A DNA stretch of 64,000 nucleotides, taken from contig NZ_PTJC01000005.1 of NCBI RefSeq assembly GCF_002934605.1, forward strand, positions 1,116,001 through 1,180,000. Reading direction: 5' to 3'. Source of the stretch: Neolewinella xylanilytica (GTDB lineage: Bacteria > Bacteroidota > Bacteroidia > Chitinophagales > Saprospiraceae). The notes under the pieces were generated by a model that saw nothing but the letters and a program-made list of their open reading frames with translations, was not told the origin of the DNA and ran no database searches. The first letter of the stretch is position 1. Each line of letters starts with the position of its first letter. This document shows positions 53,739 through 62,878 of the stretch, piece by piece. The translations under genes were made by a program, and so were the position numbers.

Positions 53739-54761
53739 ATGGAAGAATTGAACCTAAACGGTAAGACGGTTTTGATCACTGGAGGGACTGGCTCCCTCGG
53801 AAAGGCCCTTACCCGCCGCATTTTTGCCGAGTGGCCAGACGTACGCAGACTGGTCATTTTTAGCCGGGACGAACAAAAGCAGTTTGTAATGGCGCAGGAA
53901 TATCCCGCGTCAAAATACCCCGCCATCCGGTACTTTATCGGGGACGTGAGAGATAAAGACCGGCTGGTTCGTGCCATGCAAGGGATCGAGTACGTCATCC
54001 ACGCGGCGGCAATGAAACACGTGCACCTCGCGGAGTACAATCCGTCGGAATGTATTAAGACCAACGTTACCGGGGCCGAGAACGTGATTTATGCTTGTCT
54101 GGAAACGGCAGTAGAACGCGTGGTCGCCCTGAGTACGGATAAGGCCTGTGCACCGATCAACCTGTACGGGGCGACCAAGCTTACTAGCGACAAATTATTT
54201 ATTGCAGCGAATAACATCCGTGGGAAGAATCCGATCCGGTTCTCCGTGGTACGCTACGGGAACGTGATGGGATCCAACGGCTCGGTCATTCCCTTCTTCC
54301 TTGATCGCAGGAAGGAGGACTTTTTACCGATTACCGATCCCCGCATGACGCGGTTCAATATCAGCCTTGACGGGGGAGTGGACATGGTGTTTCACGCTCT
54401 GGCTAACGCTTGGGGGGGAGAGATCTTCATTCCCAAGATTCCAAGCTACCGTATTACTGACGTCGCTACCGCAATTGCCCCGGAAAAGGACCAGAAGGTA
54501 GTCGGCATCCGCCCCGGTGAAAAGATCCATGAGGAGATGATCACCCCTTCGGATTCGTTTTATACCTACGATATGGGTAAGTATTACGCCATCTTACCGT
54601 CGGTACCGAAGTGGGATATGGAAGCTTTTAAAGAACAGTTTGGAGCAGAACTGGTGCCCAACGGTTTTAGCTATAACTCCGGGACCAATACCGAATGGGT
54701 AACCGTGGAGGAACTTCGGACATTCATCACCTCGCACGTCGACCCAAGTTTCACAGTATGA
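53739..54761 (+). CDS. pseB: UDP-N-acetylglucosamine 4,6-dehydratase (inverting)
   Basis: The 340-residue short-chain dehydrogenase is PseB, first enzyme of pseudaminic acid synthesis: it dehydrates UDP-GlcNAc and inverts C5 to the UDP-4-keto-6-deoxy-L-ido sugar. Motifs are VLITGGTGSLGKALTRRIF, VIFSRDEQKQFVM, IGDVRDKDRL, VIHAAAMKHVHLAEYNPSECIKTN, ALSTDKA and NLYGATKLTSDKL (Tyr-x3-Lys), VRYGNVMGSNGSVIPFF. TGGTGSLG with KHVHLAE marks the PseB/FlaA1 group, rather than the retaining LegB type. It is preceded by a strong promoter and shares an ATGA overlap with pseC. Confidence 0.96.
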   Translation: MEELNLNGKTVLITGGTGSLGKALTRRIFAEWPDVRRLVIFSRDEQKQFVMAQEYPASKYPAIRYFIGDVRDKDRLVRAMQGIEYVIHAAAMKHVHLAEYNPSECIKTNVTGAENVIYACLETAVERVVALSTDKACAPINLYGATKLTSDKLFIAANNIRGKNPIRFSVVRYGNVMGSNGSVIPFFLDRRKEDFLPITDPRMTRFNISLDGGVDMVFHALANAWGGEIFIPKIPSYRITDVATAIAPEKDQKVVGIRPGEKIHEEMITPSDSFYTYDMGKYYAILPSVPKWDMEAFKEQFGAELVPNGFSYNSGTNTEWVTVEELRTFITSHVDPSFTV

Positions 54762-55933
54762 CCGACCACGTTATTCCCTACGGAAGGCAGCACATCACCG
54801 ACGAGGATATCGCCGCGGTCGCCGAGGCGTTGCGTTCCGACTACCTGACTACCGGTCCGCGCGTAGACGAATTTGAGGAAAAATTCGCTGCCTACATCGG
54901 CGCAAAGTATGCCGTGGCCGTAGCGAATGGAACGGCCGCGCTTCACCTGTGCACCCTAGCACTTGGCGTCGGTGCGGGAACACGCGTTATCACTACCCCC
55001 ATCACCTTCGCCGCCAGTGCCAATTGCGTTCGCTACTGTGGTGGCGAAGTATGGTTTGCCGATATCGACCCGGTCACTCTGACCCTGGACATTGAAAAGG
55101 TGCGGGAGTTGATCGCAAGTAAACCCCGAGGATATTTTCACGGCATAGTACCGGTTGACTTTGGGGGCTACCCCGTCGACCTGGAAGCCTACCGGGCGCT
55201 GGCCGACGAACACGATCTCTGGATCATAGAAGATGCCTGCCATGCTCCCGGCGGTTGGTTTACCGACAGCAAGGGGACGAAGCAGTGGTGCGGTAACGCG
55301 AACTACGCCGACCTGGCCATATTCAGCTTCCACCCGGTAAAGCACATCGCGAGCGGGGAGGGAGGAATGATCACTACCAACGACCGGGAGCTGTACGAAA
55401 AGCTGCTGCTGCTGCGGACGCATGGCATTACCCGCGACAGAGGTAACCTGAGATACCCCGATCACGGCGGATGGTACATGGAAATGCAGCAACTCGGTTA
55501 TAACTACCGGATACCGGATATCCTGTGCGCATTGGGAATCAGCCAGCTAAGCCGGGCCGCGGAAGGAATGGACAAGCGGCAGGAGATCGCCGAGCGTTAC
55601 GACCAGGCGTTCAAGGCCATATCTACGGAAAAAATCCGGGTACACGGCGTTCCGGGCGAAGCAATACGGCACGCTTTTCACCTTTACGTGATAGAAGTAG
55701 CGGATCGCAGGGGGCTCTACGATTACCTGCGCGATCGCGGGGTCTTTGCTCAAGTGCACTACGTACCAGTGCATACTATGCCCTACTATCGGGATATTGG
55801 ATACGAGGAAGCCGATCTACACTTATCGGAAGCATACTACTCGAGGGGGTTAAGTCTGCCCATGTACCCAGCCCTTACCGAACAGGAGCAACAGTTTGTG
55901 GTTGACTCGGTTAAGGCTTTCTTAAATGCGTAG
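54758..55933 (+). CDS. pseC: UDP-4-amino-4,6-dideoxy-L-AltNAc transaminase
   Basis: The 391-residue PLP enzyme is PseC, which aminates the PseB product at C4. It begins TDHVIPYGRQHITDEDIAAV and has DYLTTGPRVDEFEEKFAAYIGAKYAVAVANGTAALHL, ITTPITFAASANC, IIEDACHA, and the PLP-binding Lys in FSFHPVKHIASGEGGMI. It ends with the usual QVHYVPVHTMPYYRDIGY segment. The ATG at 54758 overlaps the pseB stop. The next gene, pseF, overlaps it by 8 bp. An upstream in-frame ATG at 54695 lies inside pseB and is not credible. Confidence 0.95.
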   Translation: MTDHVIPYGRQHITDEDIAAVAEALRSDYLTTGPRVDEFEEKFAAYIGAKYAVAVANGTAALHLCTLALGVGAGTRVITTPITFAASANCVRYCGGEVWFADIDPVTLTLDIEKVRELIASKPRGYFHGIVPVDFGGYPVDLEAYRALADEHDLWIIEDACHAPGGWFTDSKGTKQWCGNANYADLAIFSFHPVKHIASGEGGMITTNDRELYEKLLLLRTHGITRDRGNLRYPDHGGWYMEMQQLGYNYRIPDILCALGISQLSRAAEGMDKRQEIAERYDQAFKAISTEKIRVHGVPGEAIRHAFHLYVIEVADRRGLYDYLRDRGVFAQVHYVPVHTMPYYRDIGYEEADLHLSEAYYSRGLSLPMYPALTEQEQQFVVDSVKAFLNA

Positions 55934-56618
55934 GCTGGCCATCATTCCGGCGCGGGGGGGAAGTAAGCGTATTCCAAGAAAAAATATTAGGCCCTTCCTG
56001 GATAAACCGATCATTGGCTACTCCATCGCTGCGGCCCTCGACTGCCAGCTGTTTGACGAGGTTATGGTGTCTACGGACGACGAAGAGATTGCCCAAGCAG
56101 CCCGTAGCCTCGGAGCGAAGGTACCCTTCTCACGAAGCCGCGAAGCCAGTAGCGATACGGCGACTACCTATACCGTAATTGAGGAGGTGCTTGGTAAGTA
56201 TGAAGATCAGGGAATTGTATTCGACGAAGTCTGCTGCATTTACGCTACCAGCCCATTCATCACCCCTGATTTGCTAAGGTGCGCACTGCGAATGCTTCAG
56301 GAAAAGGCGTTTGACAGCGTGTTTCCGGTAATCCGGTATTCATTTCCTATACAGCGGGGACTCACCGTCGACGATTCCGGCAAGATGACCCTGCTGGCCC
56401 CAGAGCATCTGGACACCCGCTCCCAGGATCTTCCCCCTACCTATCACGATGCCGGCATGTTTTATTGGTTCCGTCCCGAACCGATAGTTACCGCCGGGCG
56501 CCTGTGGACCTCGAACAGCGGATGCCTGCCCATCGATGAAATGGAAGCTCAGGACATCGATACGGAGACTGATTGGAAGCTGGCCGAGCTGAAGTACCAA
56601 TTGCTGCGGAATGGGTAA
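55926..56618 (+). CDS. pseF: CMP-pseudaminic acid cytidylyltransferase
   Basis: The 230-residue protein is PseF, which couples CTP to pseudaminic acid and makes the activated donor CMP-Pse. The signature of CMP-nonulosonate synthetases is at the N-terminus (RLAIIPARGGSKRIPRKNIRPF), followed by GYSIAAAL, VMVSTDDEEIAQAARSLGAKVPF, YATSPFITPD and DAGMFYWFRPE. The length fits PseF/NeuA-type enzymes without the phosphatase extension. It acts in the cytoplasm as the last step. Position between pseC and the pseG fusion is usual for these clusters. Confidence 0.95.
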   Translation: MRRLAIIPARGGSKRIPRKNIRPFLDKPIIGYSIAAALDCQLFDEVMVSTDDEEIAQAARSLGAKVPFSRSREASSDTATTYTVIEEVLGKYEDQGIVFDEVCCIYATSPFITPDLLRCALRMLQEKAFDSVFPVIRYSFPIQRGLTVDDSGKMTLLAPEHLDTRSQDLPPTYHDAGMFYWFRPEPIVTAGRLWTSNSGCLPIDEMEAQDIDTETDWKLAELKYQLLRNG

Positions 56619-58044
56619 GCCGATAGTGATTTTTCGGGCGGATGGATCTTTCAAGACAGGCCTGGGCCACCTCGTCCGTAGTAGCGCGCTTGCAGAAATG
56701 ATCTCCGCCGATTTCGATTGCCGGTTGCTGTATTCGGAATGTCCGCCGTCGTTGCTGCCCGATCTAGAGCATTCCTTTTCTTCCGTCGAGCGACTCCCTG
56801 AGTCCGCAACAATTGCCGAAGAGCTTTCTATCCTGCTCAAGCAGCTCGGAACCATTTGTGTTACCGTAGTGCTCGACGGTTACCAATTTGATACAACATA
56901 CCAAAATGACTTGGCTGCGGCTGGGCATAAGGTGGTGTGCATTGACGACATCCACCGGTACGCTTTTACAGCCGATTTGGTGATAAATCACGCTCCCTCC
57001 GCAGTCTTAGCTGACTATACTTTCGCTTCCCATACTGCATTTGCCTTCGGAACTAGGTTCGCGCTTCTAAGAAAACCCTTTCGCGAGCTGGCAAGGGCTT
57101 ATAATAGTATTAAGTCGGACGCCGGAATCTTTGTCTGCCTTGGGGGAGCAGACCCCGGTAATGCCACACTTCAGGTGCTTAAACGCCTGGAAGAACTAGA
57201 CGTTTCGGCACCTGTTTCGGTAGTGATCGGATCGGCCTACCGGTATGCAAGGGAGCTTGACGCGTTCACCGCCCGGAGCCCTTTGCATCTTTCTGTATTC
57301 CATAATCTGGGCCCAAAGGAAATGGCCCAACGAATGGCCATGTCTGGTATAGGTATTACCAGTCCGAGTACCGTATGCTTGGAGTACCTGAGCACAGGAG
57401 GACAACTTTATCTGAAAGTAATTGCCGACAATCAAGAGGAGATTTATCGCTCCTTAATCGAGAAAGGCCAGGCGCTAGACTTCAACCAATTCGGCACCTC
57501 AATCCACTCAGGTGAAGAAGGGCGAGGCATACCGGTGATCGACGGATGGCAACCTTACCGGTACCGCGCTCTCTTCCGAAATCTTGGTATATCCTACCGC
57601 GCGGCTCAACCTTCCGATAGTGACCTTTACTTCGAGTGGGCAAACGACGCTCAAGTGAGGGCTCAGTCGTTCTCTAGCAAACAGATCAGTCTGGCTGAAC
57701 ATCAACAGTGGTTTAATAGGAAGTTATCCGATGCCGCAAACAAGCTGTTGCTATTTTACATAGGTAGTGACCCGATCGGTCAGGTAAGGCTGACGTTAGA
57801 AGGAACCACCGCAATTATCGGTTACTCCGTTGCTAGCACGGCGCGCGGAAGGGGTACCGGTTCGGCCATGCTGCTTCACGCCGAAAACTTCCTACAGCGC
57901 CACCATCCAGAAATCCGTGCGCTCCGTGGCTATGTGAAGCAGACTAACCCGGCGTCAATCGTAACCTTTCGGCGGTTGGGCTACAAAGAAAGCTCCCCTA
58001 CGGAATATGTGAACGCGCTAAAATTTGAACTCCATGAGCTTTAA
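56611..58044 (+). CDS. pseG: PseG-PseH fusion: UDP-sugar hydrolase with C-terminal GNAT N-acetyltransferase
   Basis: The 477-residue protein joins two enzymes. Residues 1-325 match PseG, which cleaves UDP from the diacetamido-altropyranose: IVIFRADGSFKTGLGHLVRSSALA with the catalytic His in GLGHLVR, LDGYQFDTTYQNDL, VCIDDI, and ICLGGADPGN-like FVCLGGADPGNATL. From about 330 a GNAT domain starts (ISYRAAQPSDSDLYFEWAND), with ISLAEHQQWFNRKL, GQVRL, GYSVASTARGRGTGSAML (acetyl-CoA loop), QTNPASIVTFRRLGY: this looks like PseH. There is no separate pseH in the cluster, so the fusion would carry steps 3 and 4. It overlaps pseF by 8 bp. Confidence 0.9.
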   Translation: MGKPIVIFRADGSFKTGLGHLVRSSALAEMISADFDCRLLYSECPPSLLPDLEHSFSSVERLPESATIAEELSILLKQLGTICVTVVLDGYQFDTTYQNDLAAAGHKVVCIDDIHRYAFTADLVINHAPSAVLADYTFASHTAFAFGTRFALLRKPFRELARAYNSIKSDAGIFVCLGGADPGNATLQVLKRLEELDVSAPVSVVIGSAYRYARELDAFTARSPLHLSVFHNLGPKEMAQRMAMSGIGITSPSTVCLEYLSTGGQLYLKVIADNQEEIYRSLIEKGQALDFNQFGTSIHSGEEGRGIPVIDGWQPYRYRALFRNLGISYRAAQPSDSDLYFEWANDAQVRAQSFSSKQISLAEHQQWFNRKLSDAANKLLLFYIGSDPIGQVRLTLEGTTAIIGYSVASTARGRGTGSAMLLHAENFLQRHHPEIRALRGYVKQTNPASIVTFRRLGYKESSPTEYVNALKFELHEL

Positions 58045-59080
58045 AATCGGAAAATTCTCAATCGGTTCCGATCACCGGCCCTTTATCATTGCCGAAATGT
58101 CCGGCAATCACAACCAATCGCTTGATCGAGCCCTGGAATTGGTGGATGCTGCCGCTGCAGCCGGTGCCCATGCCCTTAAACTACAGACCTATACTGCCGA
58201 TACCATCACTATTGACCATAAGGGTGGGCTGTTCGATATAAAAGACGAAAACTCCCTGTGGAAAGGCAAAAACTTGCATGATCTCTATCAGGAAGCCCAT
58301 ACACCCTGGGAATGGCACGAACCGATATTCAACCGAGCCCGCGAGTTGGGTATGGTGGGGTTCTCTTCCCCCTTTGACGAATCGGCGGTGGATTTCTTGG
58401 AGAACCTCAACGTACCGGCCTATAAAATCGCCTCCTTCGAGTCCAACCATCATCCCTTACTCCGGAAAGTAGCGGCCACGGGTAAGCCAGTGATTATTAG
58501 TTCGGGGGCTTCTCGACTTGATGAAATCTATGAGTCGGTGCGCGTGTTACGGGAAGCCGGCGCCAAGCAGATTTGTGTTCTGAAATGTACCAGTACCTAT
58601 CCGGCCACGCCGGAGAATACTAACCTCCGGACGATTCCCGTCTTTCGGGAGGTATTCCCCGATTGCACGGTTGGTCTCTCCGACCACACTATGGGTATTG
58701 GCGTGTCGGTCGCTGCGGTAGCATTGGGTGCTTGTGTCATAGAAAAGCACTTCACGCTACGCCGGGCCGATGGTGGTGTGGACAGCGCCTTTAGCCTCGA
58801 ACCGAGTGAATTGGCCGATCTCGTTACCGAAACGGAGCGGTCCTGGCAAGCAATGGGCAGCGTACAGTTGGATACGCAGAAGGCCGAAGAAAAAAGCCGG
58901 CAATTCAAACGTTCTATTTATGTCGTGCAGGATATCTCAGCTGGCGAAGTATTTACACGGGAAAACCTGAGGGTGATCCGCCCGGGCGATGGAATGGCGC
59001 CGGCTTTCTACGAACAAGTGCTCGGTAGGAAAGCAAGCGCCGATATGAAACGGGGAACTCCCTTCAAGCTTTTTCCATAA
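58034..59080 (+). CDS. pseI: Pseudaminic acid synthase
   Basis: The 348-residue protein is PseI, which condenses the 6-deoxy-diacetamido-altrose with phosphoenolpyruvate to pseudaminic acid. The barrel has FIIAEMSGNHNQSLDRALELVDAAAAAGAHALKLQTYTADT, MVGFSSPFDESAVDFLE, YKIASFE, PVIISSGAS, LKCTSTYPATPEN, VGLSDHTMGIGVSVAAVALGACVIEKHFTL. The last 70 residues form an SAF/antifreeze-like domain (RSIYVVQDISAGEVFTRENLRVIRPGDGM). The ATG at 58034 is preferred to a TTG at 58025. It overlaps the pseG-pseH gene by 11 bp and ends the pse operon. Confidence 0.95.
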   Translation: MSFKIGKFSIGSDHRPFIIAEMSGNHNQSLDRALELVDAAAAAGAHALKLQTYTADTITIDHKGGLFDIKDENSLWKGKNLHDLYQEAHTPWEWHEPIFNRARELGMVGFSSPFDESAVDFLENLNVPAYKIASFESNHHPLLRKVAATGKPVIISSGASRLDEIYESVRVLREAGAKQICVLKCTSTYPATPENTNLRTIPVFREVFPDCTVGLSDHTMGIGVSVAAVALGACVIEKHFTLRRADGGVDSAFSLEPSELADLVTETERSWQAMGSVQLDTQKAEEKSRQFKRSIYVVQDISAGEVFTRENLRVIRPGDGMAPAFYEQVLGRKASADMKRGTPFKLFP

Positions 59081-59449
59081 GTCGGCCGCTTCACCATTCA
59101 GTATACGCGGTTGGACTTTGAATAAGTCAAACAAATTTTGTCGTGGCAAAAGCGCTTGCTGAGGTTCTTTTTGCACTAGACTCTGGTGGGGAGCAGTAAA
59201 TATTCCCGACATAACTAACTGGAGGTAAGCGGTTAGGTAGAGCCTTCTTTTTGATCTAATGATAGGTCCGAGCTTTGCGGGCAAAAGCAAACCGTTCGTA
59301 TGTCCTGGTTCGGGGCCAGTATACCCCGAGTAATCAAAGCTAAATTTTCTGCGTAGACACAAATATTAAGCATGCTAATTTCCAATATTAGTGCCACAAT
59401 TCTATCTGCACAGGTAATTCAGTCCGGCCAGGGAGACCTTCACTGACTA
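59081..59449. other. 369-bp spacer after pseI
   Basis: No intact gene. AT-rich from 59150 on. No clear intrinsic terminator was found. A short run near 59090 (GCTTCACCATTCAGTATAC) faintly resembles a conserved segment of the neighbouring glycosyltransferase relic, too short to interpret. Confidence 0.4.
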
Positions 59450-60085
59450 CGCTGTTTGGCGGTACCTGCGGTGCGCAGGAGCAAACTAGCCAAGCTGCCA
59501 CCGGCCATCACCCGACCCCGTACCGATCGCTTCACCATCGTCTATACTGGAAGCCTGTATCCCCAATTCCAGTCGCTCTCCCCCCTGGTCGGGGCCATCA
59601 ACGCGCTCGTGGAGCGGGGGGCGGTGCTCCCGCAGGACCTTCAGCTGATCTACCGGGGTAAGGACCGCGGCGTCTGGGAGGAGTAGACCAGGGATCTACC
59701 TTCGGAAGTAGCACGGGATACCGGGGGGTACATCCCACCTGCGTCCGCGCAAGAAATACAGGCCAACGCCCAGTTACTGGTACTGCTGAACTGGTCCGCG
59801 GAGCAGTACTACCGCGTGCTTACCGGTAAGCTGTACGATTATCTTGCGGCCGGCCGACCCATTTTGGTGCTGGTGAACGGTCCCGACGATCCGGAATTGC
59901 GGGAAATTGTTGAGGGTGCTCAGGCCGGGAAAGTATTTGATCGGGACAGCCAGCCGACCGAGTGGCTCCTCGATTGCTACCGGCGGTGGAAGGAAAGTGG
60001 GGGACGGCTACTCTGGTCGTCTGATCGGGAGAAATTAAAGAATCTACTTGAGGCGGAGCCGGGTTCCACCGCAGGATGCCCTTAA
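59450..60085 (+). pseudogene. Truncated GT4-like glycosyltransferase with an internal stop
   Basis: This is the C-terminal half of the glycosyltransferase at 48758. DRFTIVYTGSLYPQFQSL, QDLQLIYRGKDRGVW, a stop (TAG at 59684-59686, where the intact copy has TGG in REWT), then PPASAQEIQANAQLLVLLNWSAEQYY, LTGKLYDYLAAGRPILVLVNGPDDPEL. The first half (residues 1 to about 215) is missing. The remaining frame is otherwise open to 60085. It is followed directly by the first wzy relic, whose ATG overlaps the stop, showing that the original order was glycosyltransferase then wzy. Confidence 0.88.
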
Positions 60086-61448
60086 GATTACTCAGCTTGT
60101 TACTCCGACTTTTCCAGGGCTACGTCCTGCTGATGCCCCTGCGGCGACTGGACGTCGTTCCCCTCTTCCACTGGCTGGGAACTTCCCTCAACATAACCGA
60201 AGTTCTCTTTTTGGTTCTCGGACCGCTCGCCGTATATCGCGCCGGCAGGGACTTATGGCCTAAGCATGATTGCTTTACCTGGGCGGCGATCGGCTTATTG
60301 GGGGTGCTGAGTTGTTCTACGGTTGCAGCGGGAACCAACAGAGGGTACTTGAACTGATCGGTCGGTACTACTTGCTGGCGCTGTTTCTGACCTTCTGTTG
60401 GGGAGTCAGCAACCTGGGGCCGGCCTCTTTGGAATCCGTATTTCGGTGGTGGACGTACGGCGTGATTTTCCTCGTGGCAACCGCGTATTTGGGCTATATG
60501 CTTGCGTGGACCGGGACCACGGAAGCCTTGGTATGGGTATACGAGGACTATCCCTATTTCGGTACAGTTTACCGGGCGATGGGGCTGGCGGGCGGCTGCA
60601 CCCCCCTCATCCTACTGCTATTACCCCCGCTTTTTAAACAGTGGTGGAACTGGCGGGAGGAAGGTACGTTTCCCTGGTTCCTGTTGTACGTGACTCCCGT
60701 TTTGTTGCTTACGTCGTCCAAAGAAGTCCTGGTCATTCCGATTGCCTTGCTGTTAATGGGTAAATGTTTTCTCCGGCCCATCCGGTACGGGCTGGCGGGC
60801 GTCCTCCTGATTGCCTATAATTTCAGCTCCCACTATATCGTGCAGCCATCGCAAAGAATACGGGGCAGCGTTTACAAGCGTGCCGAGTACAGCCCCGGTG
60901 TAGTTGCCTATCGGGGGGAGTCGTTTCAACTCTTCGAGACCACCTATATCGCGCTAAAGCGCACGGCCGTCTACCTGGCGAATCAACACCCCCTGGTGGG
61001 TATTGGCGCGGACCAATTTCAACAAACGCTTAAGGATGCCCGGCCAATGCACCTATATCCGACCCACCTCCCGACCTACAATCCCCATTCTACCTGGTTT
61101 GGCGTGTTGGTGGGAGCGGGCTATCTGGGGCTGATCGCCTTGACCGGTCTGGTGGTGATAACGGGCCGTCAGCTTAGGGCCAACCTTCGTTGGAGAACCG
61201 CCCGCACCCGCTCCTATGACTGGTCCATGATGGCCAGCTCATTGAGTATATTAGTTGTCAGCGTCAATTATGATATGCTTCATTTCAACTTTCCATGGAC
61301 TCTTTTTGCCCTGATATTGGGACAGAAAGGTGAAAACGGGTCGGTAAGTGCAGCTCAAAGCCTATCTGATTCCCGCCTACGCCGCCGCTACGCTCTTTGC
61401 GCGCGCACTGTCGCTGCCCGCCCCTGCTCCCGGAGACGGTCCAGCTGA
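60076..61448 (+). pseudogene. Wzy/O-antigen ligase-like membrane protein, frameshifted
   Basis: The N-terminal part (from 60076: LRLLSLLLRLFQGYVLLMPL ... GVLSCSTVAAGTNRG) and the main part (from about 60336: VLELIGRYYLLALFLTFCWGVSNLG ...) lie in different frames; the break is at about 60335-60348. The second part has many helices and the Wzy_C/ligase segment (ALKRTAVYLANQHPLVGIGADQF, YNPHSTWFGVLVGAGYLGLIALTGL). Together they would form a roughly 430-residue polymerase or ligase. The tail beyond about 61345 reads into the next gene in an unlikely frame. If the indel is a sequencing error this would be a normal gene; the adjacent nonsense mutation argues for real decay. Confidence 0.75.
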
Positions 61449-62591
61449 CCGAGCTCATCTTTCCGGTAGCCCTGTGGAGCTTTCGCCAGGAGATGATCGA
61501 GCTGATCAGGCGCTATCGATGGTTCTCTTTGGCACTGGCGCTTTACGTAGCGGCTAACCTAGTGTCCGCCCTAGTATCGCAAAACGGTGCCGCCCTGCTG
61601 GAAGCCGGGGCCCGGGCTTACCTGGCCTTGCTGGCTTTCGTGGTTGTGGCGCACGTGCGGAGCTATGGTAGCCGGTCCGTGGCCGTATGGTGGCGGCGCA
61701 CCACGGTAGGCGTAGCCACGGCATGCGTGTTGGTATACGGCGGGGTTATCCTCGGTCTTCTGGATCCGGGCGGCTGGGTAGTCTTTATTCCCGACTATCC
61801 CATATTCGGTCCGGTGTACCGGCTCCGGGGAACGGCCACGGTATACGGCATGATGTACATGCTTCTCCTTCCCGGCCTGCTCATTGCCTACGCCCGCTGG
61901 CGTGCGGGGTGGGGCTTGGCAGCTGCTGCTTATCCTTGCCGCCGCTGGTATGACCCTGGCGAAGGAAAACCTGCTGTTCTTTGTAGGCGCCTTACTGATC
62001 GAAACCAGGTACCGGCTACCTAAATTACGTCCGCTGCTCTACGCCACCGCAATTGGGTTGGTAGGCATTCTTCAGGTCAATACCCACTTTTTACTATTAC
62101 CCACGGATCGCGACCTCACCGCTACCATCTTTACTTCCGGTCGAACGGTTTATACTGGGTCGGACTATGTGGTGGCGGAAACCAACTACACCGCCAACAA
62201 ACGCGCCGGGCTGTTGATCGGAGCGGCACACCCCTGGCTGGGCGTAGGCCCCGGCCGCTTCCAGGACTACACCGAAGCCCTGGTACCGAGCGGTAATTAC
62301 CCGGCTCACTTTGGCCGCTTCAACCCGCATTCCGCTTGGACCGGCGCTTTCGCCGAAACCGGCCTCTTCGGCTTGCTGGGGCTGATCGCATTGGTGGCCA
62401 GTCTGCTTTACTACCGGCCGGAAGGGTGGACGGTCGCCGCGGTGGTTTTACTGCTCTTCCTGGTGGCCAGCATCTTCAAGGACGTGATGAACTTCCGGGG
62501 GCTGTGGGTGCTGGTGGGGCTGTATCTGGCCAACAGCACCGAAGGGTATTCGGAAAAGAAACCCTTCCTTCCATCTCAACAGGCTGTGTAG
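61348..62591 (+). pseudogene. Second Wzy/O-antigen ligase-like membrane protein, two frameshifts
   Basis: Three consecutive frames form one protein. QLKAYLIPAYAAATLFARALSL (GTG at 61348) continues near 61425 as LLPETVQLTELIFPVALWSFRQEM, and near 61915 changes again to WQLLLILAAAGMTLAKENLLFFVGALL. The ligase-type region is KRAGLLIGAAHPWLGVGPGRFQDY ... FNPHSAWTGAFAETGLFGLLGLIALV, ending with SIFKDVMNFRGLWVLVGLYL. The breaks lie in C- and G-rich runs. The last 200 bp recur as the scar at 53187-53390. It overlaps the end of the first wzy relic, as coupled genes would. Confidence 0.75.
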
Positions 62592-62756
62592 CTGTCTAGA
62601 GGAAAATAGATCCCGAGGCATCTGGAATAATCCCTCACCGGATAGCTGTCTGACAAGGTTGGTATTGAGCCATTGTAAACGCTGTGAATGGCAGTAGGCT
62701 TACGCTTGCGCACCGGGCTAATCAACTTGTTCTGCAATCGATGACAGCAAGGGGGA
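62592..62756. other. Spacer at the right border of the polysaccharide locus
   Basis: About 165 bp with no gene or hairpin that I can support. It separates the wzy relics from a gene with its own promoter, so the locus probably ends here. Confidence 0.4.
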
Positions 62757-62788
62757 ATTGCCGCTTTGGCGTTAAATCGCTAAATTTG
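62757..62788 (+). promoter_or_regulatory. Bacteroidota promoter for the secreted repeat protein
   Basis: TAAATTTG at 62781-62788 matches TAnnTTTG, and ATTG at 62757-62760 lies 20 nt upstream as a near-match to the -33 TTTG. Transcription would start around 62795, leaving a leader of about 80 nt before the GTG/TTG start region. Confidence 0.6.
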
Positions 62789-62878
62789 GTTCGGTTTTGA
62801 AGCCCGTACTGTCTAAGGTGCGTCAGTATTTTCCTCGAGGCGTTATTACCCTCCACCGCTAACCCCAAGTTATTGCTT

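Noticed and set aside
59081..59130. Short similarity of the pseI downstream sequence to the DRFTIVYT segment of the glycosyltransferase
   Set aside because: Only about 20 bases match with gaps; too short to claim another relic.
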